Below, piece by piece: positions 7,962 to 17,300 of a DNA stretch of 64,000 bases. The DNA comes from Cerasicoccus arenae (GTDB lineage: Bacteria > Verrucomicrobiota > Verrucomicrobiia > Opitutales > Cerasicoccaceae). Location: contig NZ_BMXG01000010.1 of NCBI RefSeq assembly GCF_014651635.1, positions 37,941 through 101,940 of the forward strand, in the 5' to 3' direction. How positions within the stretch are numbered: position 1 is the stretch's first letter; every line of letters begins with the position of its first letter. Position numbers and translations under genes: made by a program. The notes beneath the pieces are model-generated. The model saw nothing but the letters and a program-made list of their open reading frames with translations. It was not told the DNA's origin and did not search any database.

Positions 7962-9371
7962 ATGAAACGGATACACGCATTTACTGTTACGTTTGGTCTA
8001 GTGGGCTTGCTTAGCGCTCCACTCATTGCGCAAGATATCAATGTGGATGAGCGTCTCGAAGACGCACTGAAGCAACTTGATGTCGTTAACCAAGAAATTC
8101 GCAACGAGAAGATTCCTCTTTCCAAGGCTGTCAGTGAGATTGAAACTAAAGTGGTTCGGCTTGAGCGTGAGTATGATAACTTACTCAAGCAGCGTGACAG
8201 CCGAACGATCGACCTAAATTCGCTTGAACGCCAAGTCAAGCAGATGAAAGACCAAGCCGATTTTGTTCAAAATCGCTTGAATGAATTCATCTCTGAATTT
8301 GAAGGCCGTATTAACATCAGCGAGTTGCCTGCTTATGCGGAATTGATTTCGGCTGCCGAACTCGCGCCGACGAATGTTAATTTGAGCCCCGAACAAAAGC
8401 GCGCCCTGCAGTTTGACGTTATTGAAGCGGCGATGACGCGGGTAGAGAATTTAATTGGTGGCTATGCTTACGAGGGGGCTGCACTGAGTCCCGACATGGA
8501 GTTGGTCGATGGCAAATTCGCGTTCATGGGCCCATCGGTCTTTTTCTCTAGTAATGACGGCCAGGTTTATGGCCTAGTGGAAACGCAGCTTAATGCGGCT
8601 GATCCGGTCGTGGTTGATTTGCCTGATTCGGTTGATCAGGGCATCTCCAAAGCCATTCAAACGGGCGCTGGCAATATGCCGTTCGACTCGACGCTTGGTA
8701 AAGCAATCAAAGTCGCTAAAGCCGAGAAGCACCTGATGGCTTACGTGGAAGACGGTGGCGAGGTTGGCTATGTGATTATTGGTCTTGGTTTCATTGCATG
8801 CTTTTTGGCATTATTTAAATGCGCGGAAATCTTCAGCTTTAAAGTGGCGATGCCCAAGCATATTGACGCTATTCTGGACGACGTCGACAAGGGCGACATG
8901 AAAGCCGCGCAAGATAAAGCCAATAGTATTGGCGGTGCCGCTGGGGAAATGCTGGCCGCCGGAGTTGTTAACTCTGAGGAGAAGCGTGGCATTCTAGAGG
9001 AGATGATGTTTGAGCGGATTTTAAAGGCACGTCCATATTTGGAGCGCTTCTTGCCATTCCTCGCAATCACGGCCGCCGCTGCTCCGCTATTGGGTCTCTT
9101 GGGCACCGTTATCGGTATGATTAAGACGTTCCAGCTCATAACGATTTTTGGAACAGGCGACGCGAAGAGCCTCTCCACCGGTATTTCCGAGGCGCTGGTA
9201 ACGACGGCCTTGGGCCTGATCGTAGCGATTCCTGTTTTGATTTTACACGGTATGCTTTCACGTATGGCAAAGCGTAAGCTCGGTCTGCTCGAGCAAGGTG
9301 CTGTTGCTTTTGTTAATGGTGTGATGAGTCGTCGTCATGACAATAAGGGCGGATCCGAATCGACGCATTAA
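7962..9371 (+). CDS. TtpC-like MotA/TolQ/ExbB proton channel protein with long N-terminal extension
   Basis: 469 aa, about twice the size of a plain ExbB. It has a signal peptide (MKRIHAFTVTFGLVGLLSA), a periplasmic coiled coil (about 25-125), a domain to about 265, then three membrane segments near 267-292, 362-390 and 410-432. The second contains APLLGLLGTVIGMI, the core motif of MotA/TolQ/ExbB channels. TtpC in Vibrio TonB2 systems has this same architecture and is needed for energy transfer to particular receptors. The next gene encodes a standard-size ExbB, as in those systems. Confidence 0.88.
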   Translation: MKRIHAFTVTFGLVGLLSAPLIAQDINVDERLEDALKQLDVVNQEIRNEKIPLSKAVSEIETKVVRLEREYDNLLKQRDSRTIDLNSLERQVKQMKDQADFVQNRLNEFISEFEGRINISELPAYAELISAAELAPTNVNLSPEQKRALQFDVIEAAMTRVENLIGGYAYEGAALSPDMELVDGKFAFMGPSVFFSSNDGQVYGLVETQLNAADPVVVDLPDSVDQGISKAIQTGAGNMPFDSTLGKAIKVAKAEKHLMAYVEDGGEVGYVIIGLGFIACFLALFKCAEIFSFKVAMPKHIDAILDDVDKGDMKAAQDKANSIGGAAGEMLAAGVVNSEEKRGILEEMMFERILKARPYLERFLPFLAITAAAAPLLGLLGTVIGMIKTFQLITIFGTGDAKSLSTGISEALVTTALGLIVAIPVLILHGMLSRMAKRKLGLLEQGAVAFVNGVMSRRHDNKGGSESTH

Positions 9372-9379
9372 GGTAAGCC

Positions 9380-9976
9380 ATGGAAGGTGTAACTTTTGAA
9401 AAAATTATCGAGGTTTGGTCCAGTGGCGGTACGGTTATGTACCCGCTGTTCTTCCTTGCTTGTTTGCTCTATGTCCAAGCTTTCCAGCTAATGCTTTATG
9501 TTAGGCGTTCCAGCTTACAGAAGCGTAACGAGTTTCTATGGGGAGAATGGGTTTTGTTTCCGGAAAGAGCAAAAGGGCGTGTTGCGGAAATTATTCGCTA
9601 TACGCAGACTGACATCTCTTCAGCCAAGCAAATTCGCAATCGCTTTGATGAAGTTCGGATGGCTCTTTTAAATCTGGTTGATCGCCGTGTGCGGTTTATC
9701 AATACTCTGGTGGCCACTGCGCCGCTGCTCGGTCTGCTTGGCACTGTGATCGGCATGCTTCAGACTTTTCTTGGCCTTGCCACGAGTGCCGGCGGGGAAA
9801 CTGCGGGTGTCGTGGCATCGGGTATTTCCGAAGCGCTGTTAACGACACTCACGGGACTGATTATTGCGCTGCCGGGTCTCTTCATTGTGATGATCATTCA
9901 GCGCCAGAAGCACAGCTTGGAAGCGAATATTATGCGATTGGAGTGTCTAACGCTCAGCGAACTTAAAATCGATTAA
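9380..9976 (+). CDS. exbB: ExbB-type proton channel subunit
   Basis: 198 aa with three membrane segments (about 15-37, 107-130, 150-172). The second has APLLGLLGTVIGMLQTF and the third ISEALLTTLTGLIIALPG, both diagnostic of the MotA/TolQ/ExbB family. It forms the inner-membrane proton channel that powers TonB. It starts 8 bases after the TtpC-like gene and ends 4 bases before the first exbD, so it is part of the same operon. Confidence 0.9.
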   Translation: MEGVTFEKIIEVWSSGGTVMYPLFFLACLLYVQAFQLMLYVRRSSLQKRNEFLWGEWVLFPERAKGRVAEIIRYTQTDISSAKQIRNRFDEVRMALLNLVDRRVRFINTLVATAPLLGLLGTVIGMLQTFLGLATSAGGETAGVVASGISEALLTTLTGLIIALPGLFIVMIIQRQKHSLEANIMRLECLTLSELKID

Positions 9977-9980
9977 CCCA

Positions 9981-10388
9981 ATGGCACGTCGCAGTTTACT
10001 ATCTGAGCATGAGGAGACAACAGAGATCAATCTGTCGTCGATGATCGACTGTATCTTCATCCTCCTGATCTTCTTTATCGTTACGACAGTGTTCGTTGAA
10101 GAAACTGGCTTGGAAGTTAACAAGCCTGATGCTGGCAGCCCTTCGGATAACGATGAGGAAAACGAAGTCGTCATGCTTGAGATAACTTCCTCCAATAAGG
10201 TTCTAATCAATGGTGAAGAAATTCCGATTTCGCAGGTTAAAACCAAAGTGAAGGAGGGGATGAAAAATTCCGAAACTCCAGTAAGCATTCGCGCCCATGA
10301 GGGTTCGCGCCATGGCGTGCTGATTTCAGTTTGGGATGAGGCAACCTTGGGCGGTGCACAGCAATTAAGCTTCACCACGACAAACTAG
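9981..10388 (+). CDS. exbD: ExbD-type protein, first of a tandem pair
   Basis: 135 aa with a short cytoplasmic N-terminus, one membrane helix (SSMIDCIFILLIFFIVTTVF) and a small periplasmic domain. D23 within the helix matches the essential proton-carrying Asp of ExbD/TolR. It works with ExbB to harvest the proton gradient. The following gene is a second ExbD very similar over the first 45 residues, but the periplasmic domains differ clearly, which suggests duplicated subunits with separate partners or a heterodimer. Confidence 0.9.
   Translation: MARRSLLSEHEETTEINLSSMIDCIFILLIFFIVTTVFVEETGLEVNKPDAGSPSDNDEENEVVMLEITSSNKVLINGEEIPISQVKTKVKEGMKNSETPVSIRAHEGSRHGVLISVWDEATLGGAQQLSFTTTN
10030..10060 (+). 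repeat. 31-base direct repeat, copy 1 (ExbD membrane helix)
   Basis: A stretch starting ATCTGTCGTCGATGATCGAC is identical, base for base over 31 positions, to 10448-10478 in the second exbD gene. It covers the codons around the functional Asp. Confidence 0.85.
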
Positions 10389-10398
10389 GATCACGAGC

Positions 10399-10803
10399 AT
10401 GGCCGGACGCAGTATAATGAATGAACCCGATGAGGAAACAGCGATCGATCTGTCGTCGATGATCGACTGTATCTTCATTTTGCTGATCTTCTTTATTGTA
10501 ACCACCGTTTTCGTGGAAGAGCCGGGTGTCGAAATTTCCAAACCTGATGCGATCTCCGATGTAGATCTTGAAAAGAACAGCATAATCATCGCGATTACAG
10601 CGGACAATCGGGTTGTTTACGGAGGCAAGGAAATCGGTATCTCTGGCGTGTCATCACAAGTGAAACAGCAGATAAAGCAAAGCGATATTCCAGTGATCAT
10701 ACAAGCTGACCTGAACGCTGACCATGGCGTCTTCTCTAAAGTTTGGACGGAAGTGAAAAACGCGGGTGCCAAAAAAATCAGTGTCTCGACATTTAAGGAT
10801 TAG
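10399..10803 (+). CDS. exbD: ExbD-type protein, second of a tandem pair
   Basis: 134 aa with the same plan as the preceding gene: LSSMIDCIFILLIFFIVTTV helix with D23, then a periplasmic domain. The periplasmic part is only weakly similar to that of its twin, while the helix is nearly identical at the DNA level. It starts 10 bases after the first exbD and ends 1 base before the tonB start. ExbD acts as a dimer inside an ExbB pentamer, so two paralogues could form a heterodimer; this is inference. Confidence 0.9.
   Translation: MAGRSIMNEPDEETAIDLSSMIDCIFILLIFFIVTTVFVEEPGVEISKPDAISDVDLEKNSIIIAITADNRVVYGGKEIGISGVSSQVKQQIKQSDIPVIIQADLNADHGVFSKVWTEVKNAGAKKISVSTFKD
10448..10478 (+). repeat. 31-base direct repeat, copy 2 (ExbD membrane helix)
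   Basis: Second copy of the stretch at 10030-10060, 418 bases downstream, in the second exbD gene. Outside it the two genes diverge at many third positions. Confidence 0.85.
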
Positions 10804-10804
10804 T

Positions 10805-11482
10805 ATGGCCAGCAATTCACCAAAGAGCTTCCAAATACCCGCCGCGCGATCTGACTTGCCGCTGGGGATTGTCTGTGGCGTGGCGTTCTCTTTCGGCTTG
10901 TTCATCCTTATGGGCATTGCCCCGCTAGTGGGTGATATTAAGGCTCCAAAAGACGAGCTTCAGACTCGCCAAATCGCAATGAATCCTCCTGAAGTTGAGG
11001 ATATTGAGATCGAGCCCGAGCCACCCGAAGAAGAGGAGCCGCCCCCACCTGAGATGGAAATGACTCCGCCAGATATCTCTCTGGATCAACTAGCGATCGC
11101 CATTAATCCTGGACAAGGCGGAGGCATTGGCGGGGACTTTTCACTGCCGGATGTTACTTCTACAGTCGGGCAGTTGAGCTCGGACGATTTATTTAATTTT
11201 TCTGATTTGGACGAGCCGCCAAAATTGCTGGACCGGAGTGAGTTTAACTTTCCCCTGAGCCTCAAAATGAAGCCAGTTAAGGGGCAGATAGTCGTCTATG
11301 TGGAATTGGATGAGCGAGGATCGGTAACGCTTGCTCGTGTTGCCAACTCGAATTTGCCGGCGTTCAACGAGTATGTGCTTCGTGAAATTCGTGGCCGTAA
11401 GTTTTCTGCGCCAACAGTGCAGGGGAAGCCTGTTCGAGCGAAGGCCAATTTGCCCATTCCAATTGTTATTAATAAAAGCTAA
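10805..11482 (+). CDS. tonB: TonB-family energy transducer
   Basis: The ATG at 10805, one base after the upstream stop, is preferred; an in-frame GTG at 10766 lies inside the exbD gene. 225 aa: membrane anchor about residues 18-42, a Pro/Glu-rich spacer (EPEPPEEEEPPPPEMEMTPP), a Gly-rich link and a C-terminal domain with QIVVYVELDERGSV and FSAPTVQGKPVRAKANLPIP, typical of TonB. The spacer is acidic rather than the usual Lys-Pro/Glu-Pro mix. It transmits energy to outer-membrane receptors such as the one encoded at 14391. Confidence 0.88.
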   Translation: MASNSPKSFQIPAARSDLPLGIVCGVAFSFGLFILMGIAPLVGDIKAPKDELQTRQIAMNPPEVEDIEIEPEPPEEEEPPPPEMEMTPPDISLDQLAIAINPGQGGGIGGDFSLPDVTSTVGQLSSDDLFNFSDLDEPPKLLDRSEFNFPLSLKMKPVKGQIVVYVELDERGSVTLARVANSNLPAFNEYVLREIRGRKFSAPTVQGKPVRAKANLPIPIVINKS

Positions 11483-11488
11483 ATCATA

Positions 11489-12877
11489 ATGAAGGAAAAA
11501 CTAATACTTTTAATGTTGCTTGGAGTCGTCGCCGTAACCGCGAATGGGCAAACATCTTCGGGTGCTAAATTGCCAGGCGAGCCATCCGCGCCATCGGTAC
11601 TCGATGACCCTGAATGGCAGAAGCGTTTTCTGGGTAGTTATGGATTTCGATCGACTCTGGAGCCCAAGGTTTCTGCGGAAGAGGTTGAGGTGTTGCGTGA
11701 GTTAATTGATTTAATGAAGGCTGACCCAAAGGCTGCTGCTGCTCAGTTGGAAGCTGGCACGAATGAAAATAGCAGTGCGGCTCTAAATTTCATCCTCGCA
11801 AATTTATACTTTCAAACTGGTGACACTGACAGCGCAAAGAAGTATTACTTAATCGCAGTCGAGAAGCACCCAGATTATATGCGTGCCCACAAAAATCTGG
11901 GCCTTTTGTTGATGCAAGAGCAAGACATGAAGGGCGCGTTGAAGCACCTTAGCCGCACGACTGAGCTGGGTGAGATGGATGGCCGTACGCAAGGATTGAT
12001 GGGTTACGGCTACCTTAGCGAAGGTGATTTTATTGCTGCCGAGGAATGCTATCGAGACGCAATACAAATGGAGCCCGATGTTATTGATTGGAAGTTAGGA
12101 GTGGGCCGAGTTCTCATTGAAACTGGGCGTAATGGCGAATCGATTGCTCTGTTTAACAGCCTGATCAAGGAGAATCCTAGCGATTCAAAATTGTGGCTCC
12201 TTCAAGCGAATGCATATCTCGCGGAAAATCAGCCGGAATCAGCTGCGGTTAATTTGGAAATGGTGCGTAGCATGAATGAAGCCGATACTGAAAGTCTTCG
12301 GCTTCTGGGAGATATCTACCTGAACATGAAAATTGCTGACCTTGCCCTAGACGCATACGTAGAGGCGATGCACAAAAGTGGCAATCAAGGGGGTGTAAAG
12401 TTGGCAATCCGCTCTGCGAAATTGCTTAATCAGACTGGGTCGCCCGAGAAGGCAAAGGAACTTTTAGAACAAACATTGGCTACGTATGAAGGAGAAATTT
12501 CCAATGATCAGAATTTGGAAATATTAATTCTTCAGGCGTCTCTGGCTCGTTCTTTGGGCAATGCAAACGAGGCGATCAATGTGTTGGAGGACATTGTTAA
12601 GCAAGACGGGATGCAGGGGGAAGCTCTTATCGAACTCGCCACGATTTATAGTGAGCGCGGCCAAGAGAATGATCAGGAGCAGGCCTATCTGTTACTTAAG
12701 CGTGCTCAGAAAATTAGTGGCTTTGAATACGATTCGATGGTTAAGCACGCTCAGATGCTCGTGAGAGAACGAAAGTATAAAGAAGCCGCTCAATTACTCG
12801 AAGGGGCCTTGCAGATAAAGGAAGATGCCCGAACTCGTGATTTTCTGATCCGTGTAAGACGCGCAATGCGCGCCTAA
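11489..12877 (+). CDS. Exported TPR-repeat protein of the TonB locus
   Basis: 462 aa with a signal peptide (MKEKLILLMLLGVVAVTANG) and at least ten tetratricopeptide-like repeats, for example NFILANLYFQTGDTDSAKKY and AHKNLGLLLMQEQDMKGALK. It starts 6 bases after tonB. TPR proteins follow tonB in TtpC-type clusters and are thought to be periplasmic partners of the transducer. No enzymatic domain is visible. Confidence 0.82.
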   Translation: MKEKLILLMLLGVVAVTANGQTSSGAKLPGEPSAPSVLDDPEWQKRFLGSYGFRSTLEPKVSAEEVEVLRELIDLMKADPKAAAAQLEAGTNENSSAALNFILANLYFQTGDTDSAKKYYLIAVEKHPDYMRAHKNLGLLLMQEQDMKGALKHLSRTTELGEMDGRTQGLMGYGYLSEGDFIAAEECYRDAIQMEPDVIDWKLGVGRVLIETGRNGESIALFNSLIKENPSDSKLWLLQANAYLAENQPESAAVNLEMVRSMNEADTESLRLLGDIYLNMKIADLALDAYVEAMHKSGNQGGVKLAIRSAKLLNQTGSPEKAKELLEQTLATYEGEISNDQNLEILILQASLARSLGNANEAINVLEDIVKQDGMQGEALIELATIYSERGQENDQEQAYLLLKRAQKISGFEYDSMVKHAQMLVRERKYKEAAQLLEGALQIKEDARTRDFLIRVRRAMRA

Positions 12878-12892
12878 AGTTAGTCATTCAAA

Positions 12893-13612
12893 ATGAGAGC
12901 CCTCACGTTATTGATTCATTTTGCTTGCTGTCAGGTTCTGACAGTTGCTGCTGTCTCGTCGGCTCTTGCGGGCGAGGCCAAGGACACTCAATTGAGCAGG
13001 GAATATGCCGTGGTTGGCGTACTGAAAATGGATGATGAGCTATGGCTGACGCTGAAGCATGAAAACGGGCAAATGTATTTTGCTTCTAGTGGAAAAAATC
13101 GTGCGCTTACTGCAGTTGATTTTGATTGGGAATCGGGTATCGCTACGATTCGCACGAGGCATGGCGAATTGCTTCATTTGCAGTTGCCCGATTCCGTTGA
13201 CTACGGAGCAGATCCAGCTTTCGCAAGAATGGGTAAGGATAACACATTAGTGGCGGGGGACGATTTATCTGGGCTGACTTACTCCGAGATTGTCAGTCTC
13301 AGCGAGGCTTCACCTGAGACTTTGAATGTTCGGAAGGTGCTTACTGATGTAAACGCTAGGCCGCCTCGAATGAAAATACATCCAGTAGCGGTCGTTGGTA
13401 GATTCGGTTCAGGGTTTTCACCCAATCGAACCACTGAGATTTCTGACGTTCGTTCTTCGAGCGGCAAGGCTCAGGGAGTTGCAGTTGTCGGCGATGCCCA
13501 ATTGAGTTCCCTGAAAAAAGATGGGTTGGTAAAGAAGGCTGTTGTTAAGCGAGGCGGTGTAATTACCGAGCAAAACGATGTTATTTTCCCTGATCTGAAG
13601 GAGGAAGGATGA
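12893..13612 (+). CDS. Exported protein of unknown function, 239 aa
   Basis: Signal peptide about residues 1-26 (LTVAAVSSALAG at its end). The mature part starts with a small beta-rich domain (VVGVLKMDDELWLTLKHENG, then GKNRALTAVDFDWESGIATI) that loosely recalls the small periplasmic domains of GspC/PilP-type proteins, though this is weak. The C-terminus is basic. It lies 15 bases after the TPR gene and overlaps the next gene by 4 bases, so it belongs to the TonB operon. Family not recognised. Confidence 0.7.
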   Translation: MRALTLLIHFACCQVLTVAAVSSALAGEAKDTQLSREYAVVGVLKMDDELWLTLKHENGQMYFASSGKNRALTAVDFDWESGIATIRTRHGELLHLQLPDSVDYGADPAFARMGKDNTLVAGDDLSGLTYSEIVSLSEASPETLNVRKVLTDVNARPPRMKIHPVAVVGRFGSGFSPNRTTEISDVRSSSGKAQGVAVVGDAQLSSLKKDGLVKKAVVKRGGVITEQNDVIFPDLKEEG

Positions 13613-14367
13613 GATATTTTTTAATCTTGATGGCCGTATTTTCGGCGCAATCGCATGTCTGGGCAAGTGACTCTACTGATGATTATATAAATCGCGCAGC
13701 AGAGGACTCGTCCTTGTGGCCAGTCAGAGTTGGTTTGGTGGAAAGTGCTGAATCTAAAGGCCGCACACTCGATCCGGGTCTGCCAGGAGTTCTGATTCGA
13801 GTTGAAGACGGCCAGGTATTGATCGACATGGGGCGTCGTGGCGTGCATTGGGTTGCGCTGGATAAGACCGATTTTTACCAACGCTCAAAGGATAAGCTCA
13901 ATGAAGGGAGCGCACCAATTGGTAATTATTTTCTAATGTTCGGTGGTGCAATTTCGCTTATTGATACGGACAAACTTGTTCGCCCCCCATCGAAGTGGCA
14001 AGAAGGCGTGGATCAGCTATTATTTGTATATGCTCAGCCCGAAAATTTCACACTGGGTTTCGCCGATAAATTACGTGCAAGTGATCTTCTCGGACAGAAG
14101 AGTAGTCCCCGCTACCGAGTAATTTTAATGCCGCAAACTGACGTGCTATCAGATCCGGAAATATATAGTCGGCTGACTGGCCTTCTGGTTATGTCGCCAG
14201 CATATAGCTCAGCACTCACTAAATCCTTTGACCATTTCGAGAGCCCGGTAGCAACTCCAGCGATCATCTTGGTAGATGCCAACGGAAAAATTATTGAACG
14301 CCCGAATATCGACTTAATGTATTCGGAAATCGGCAATGCGGAATCCGGTGACTTGGTCTCGCCATAA
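13609..14367 (+). CDS. Exported protein of unknown function, 252 aa
   Basis: Preceded by a strong ribosome binding site (AAGGAGGAAGG) inside the end of the previous gene and overlapping its stop (ATGA). Signal peptide MRYFLILMAVFSAQSHVWAS. The end has TPAIILVDANGKIIERP, which resembles the last strands of thioredoxin-like proteins, but there is no CxxC motif, so redox activity is not supported. It ends 23 bases before the TonB-dependent receptor. Function unknown; co-transcription suggests a role with the receptor or transducer. Confidence 0.7.
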   Translation: MRYFLILMAVFSAQSHVWASDSTDDYINRAAEDSSLWPVRVGLVESAESKGRTLDPGLPGVLIRVEDGQVLIDMGRRGVHWVALDKTDFYQRSKDKLNEGSAPIGNYFLMFGGAISLIDTDKLVRPPSKWQEGVDQLLFVYAQPENFTLGFADKLRASDLLGQKSSPRYRVILMPQTDVLSDPEIYSRLTGLLVMSPAYSSALTKSFDHFESPVATPAIILVDANGKIIERPNIDLMYSEIGNAESGDLVSP

Positions 14368-14390
14368 CGTCTTTGCCCCGCTGAATCAAC

Positions 14391-17300
14391 ATGTACAAAA
14401 GATACATCCTTATTTTAAGCCTGCTTTTTTCGAGCAATATTGTGTTCGCTCAGACTGAGCAATCTGATTCCGAAGAGAGTCAACCTACGAGAGCAGAAGC
14501 TGGATCAACGGTCGCGCAAACCGGGTCCAATAGTGCAGCAGAACCGGGTCCAATGGGTGGCATTTCTGGTTTAGTGATTGATGAAGGTAATGGTGCATTC
14601 CTTTCGGGTGTTAGCATCACTCTGCTCTTTCCAGGAGCGGAAGCTCAGATTTTCGGCGATGAGTCTCCCCAAGAATCATCGGTGGTGACCGATGGCAAAG
14701 GCCGCTATCGCATTCGTGATGTGCCAACTGGTATTTATAAATTGCAGTTTTTTAAGGATGGTTACGCGCCACGGATCGTGAGTGATGTTGAAGTTCTGCC
14801 GAATGATGTGACCAAGATAGATGTGCCACTGGCTGTTGGGTCAGAAAAGACAAGTCAGGATGTATTCGAGATGGAAGAGTTCGAAGTGTCTAGCCAAGCA
14901 TTGGGTCAGCAGGGTGTTGCGTTAGAAGCTTTACGCAAGCAATCCCCCGCATCGGTTGATTTTCTGACTTCAACGGAAATTTCAAAATACGGTGCATCTG
15001 ATGTTGCTGAGGCAATTACGCGTATACCAGGAGTTAATTTGGTTGAGGGACAATTTGCAGTGATTCGAGGTTTGAATGACCGTTACGTAAATACATTGGT
15101 AAACGGAGTTCCCGTTCCTAGCACCGACCCTACGCGTCAAGGCGTTCAACTTGATTTGTTTCCATCGGGTTTCGTGAATAACCTAGTTGTGGAAAAGACT
15201 TTTCTGCCATATCTCCCCGGTAATAGTGGTGGCGGATCGATCAATATAATCACCAAGGAATTTCCGGATGAGTTCCAGTCATCCTTCAAAGGTGGTGTTA
15301 AATTCAACTCCAACGCCCAAAAGAACTATCTTCGTTATCCTACAAATTCGAATCGTTATCTTTTTGGAACGGCCAAGAGTGATTTCGCGCCCGTTCCTTC
15401 GACAAAGCAAAACCTGACAACACCACTTCCCTATGCGCCTTTTGCGGCCACGTCGGATAGCCCACCGGTTGGAGCAACGTTTTCGGGTAGCATTGGTGAT
15501 TCCTTTGAAGTGTTTGATAGAAAGCTTGGCTACTACTTCGGTGGTAGCTATAATTCATCTTACACAACAATCACTGGCAATACACAGAATCGATTCGGTT
15601 CGACGAACCCTCCTACGCCTTCTCCTTCTAGTCCGACTATTCCGCCAGGCTACAACCCCGCCCGCCCGAATGGTGGCCCTCTTTTTACCCCTGGTTCTTT
15701 GTCGACTGGGACTTTGCCACGATCTACAGGTTACTTCGATCTGGTTCAGTCGACCGGCGATGTGCTTATTGGCGGTTTAGGTACAGTGGGGATGGACTTG
15801 GACAAGGAGGGATTAAATGCTATACGTGCAGTTGGATTCATTAGTCAAAATGGCACCACCATTTCCCAACGGAAATCCAATGGCTATATCCCTGCTGGAC
15901 AATCGGCGCAGAATGATTCGCTAACTAATATTGGAATGATCGGTGCGGGAGGTAATAACAGTACGACTTTGAATCAGGACATCCTTTATTACCGAGAGCG
16001 CCAGTTGATTTCTGCACAGCTCATTGGCAACCATGTGATTTCTGAACTGAATGACCTAAAAATTGATTGGGCGATTAACTACGCGAAAGCCTCGCAGGAT
16101 GAGCCGGACCAGCGAGTTTATAGCTATATGTATAATGTTAATACTGGCCTTTATCAGAATAGCAATGGAGCAGATTTTAGTAACCAGCTTCGCCGCACTT
16201 GGCGCAGTATCGATGAAGACCAACGTTTTGCTCGGGCGGATTTAGAATATGATTTCAAGTTCGAGAATGGTTTTGACGGTAAGTTGCAGAGTGGATTCTT
16301 CTACGAGAATTCTGAACGCACGACTGATCAGGAGGATCGATTTTATAATGCGCCGAATTCTCCGATAACGGGATCTACGCCTGAGGAGCTCTCAGCTGTA
16401 TTTTTCGACGAGCGTGTCGCACTGAATCAGGGCCTTGGTTTCGCGCAGCCCTCGGAGTCCGAAACTAGTAGAAAAATTAAAGCTTATTATGGAATGTTTA
16501 CAGTTCCTTTTGGCATTGAGGAACTCAAAGTAACGATGGGTGCTCGCTTCGAATCGACCGATATGCATTCACAAGGTATTGGTAATTATGGCACGACTGA
16601 CGCCGCTTCGTTTTGGGCTCAACCGACGTCAAGTGGTTCAACCATTACCAATGGCGACATTCTAGGCGTGCCGGCGGGAGCTGGTAGGCAGCCTGGAATT
16701 ATTGACGACAATCGTATCCTTCCAGGTCTATCTATTGTCTATCAGCCGACTGAAAATATCGTGTTGCGCGCCGCCTATTCTAAGACTGTTGCCCGGCCAT
16801 CTTTTCGCGAATTAAGCCCATATTTCTCAACGGATTTTGTGACGGGTGATGTTGTTTTGGGTAACCCATTCCTCTATTTATCCGAGGTTGAGAGCTGGGA
16901 TTTTCGCGCTGAATATATCTGGGATAACGGTGATATCGTTGCAGTCAGTTTGTTTTACAAGGATGTGATGAACCCCATTGAGAAGATTCTGCTACAGGAC
17001 TCCAACACACGTTCAACAATCACTTCATATTTCAATAATCCTGATCGGGCTATTGTTAAGGGCTTCGAGGTGGAAGTACGCAAAAACTTGGGCTTCTGGG
17101 ATGAGTCGTTGGAAGACTTCAGCATAGGTGCAAATTTCACCATGGTGAATGCGTCTGTAGGCGTGCCAGCTGACGTCAATTCGACTTACTTGATTAACAC
17201 TTACAATAATCCCTTTGATCCATCGCGAAGAATTCCTCAGGGGTATTACGTGGATAGCGCGGGTAATGTGTTGAGTCCTCCAAGTGAACGCCAACTTTTT

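Noticed and set aside
13609..14367. Thioredoxin-like function for the 252-aa exported protein
   Set aside because: Only the TPAIILVDANGKII end resembles thioredoxin-like proteins; the CxxC pair is missing.
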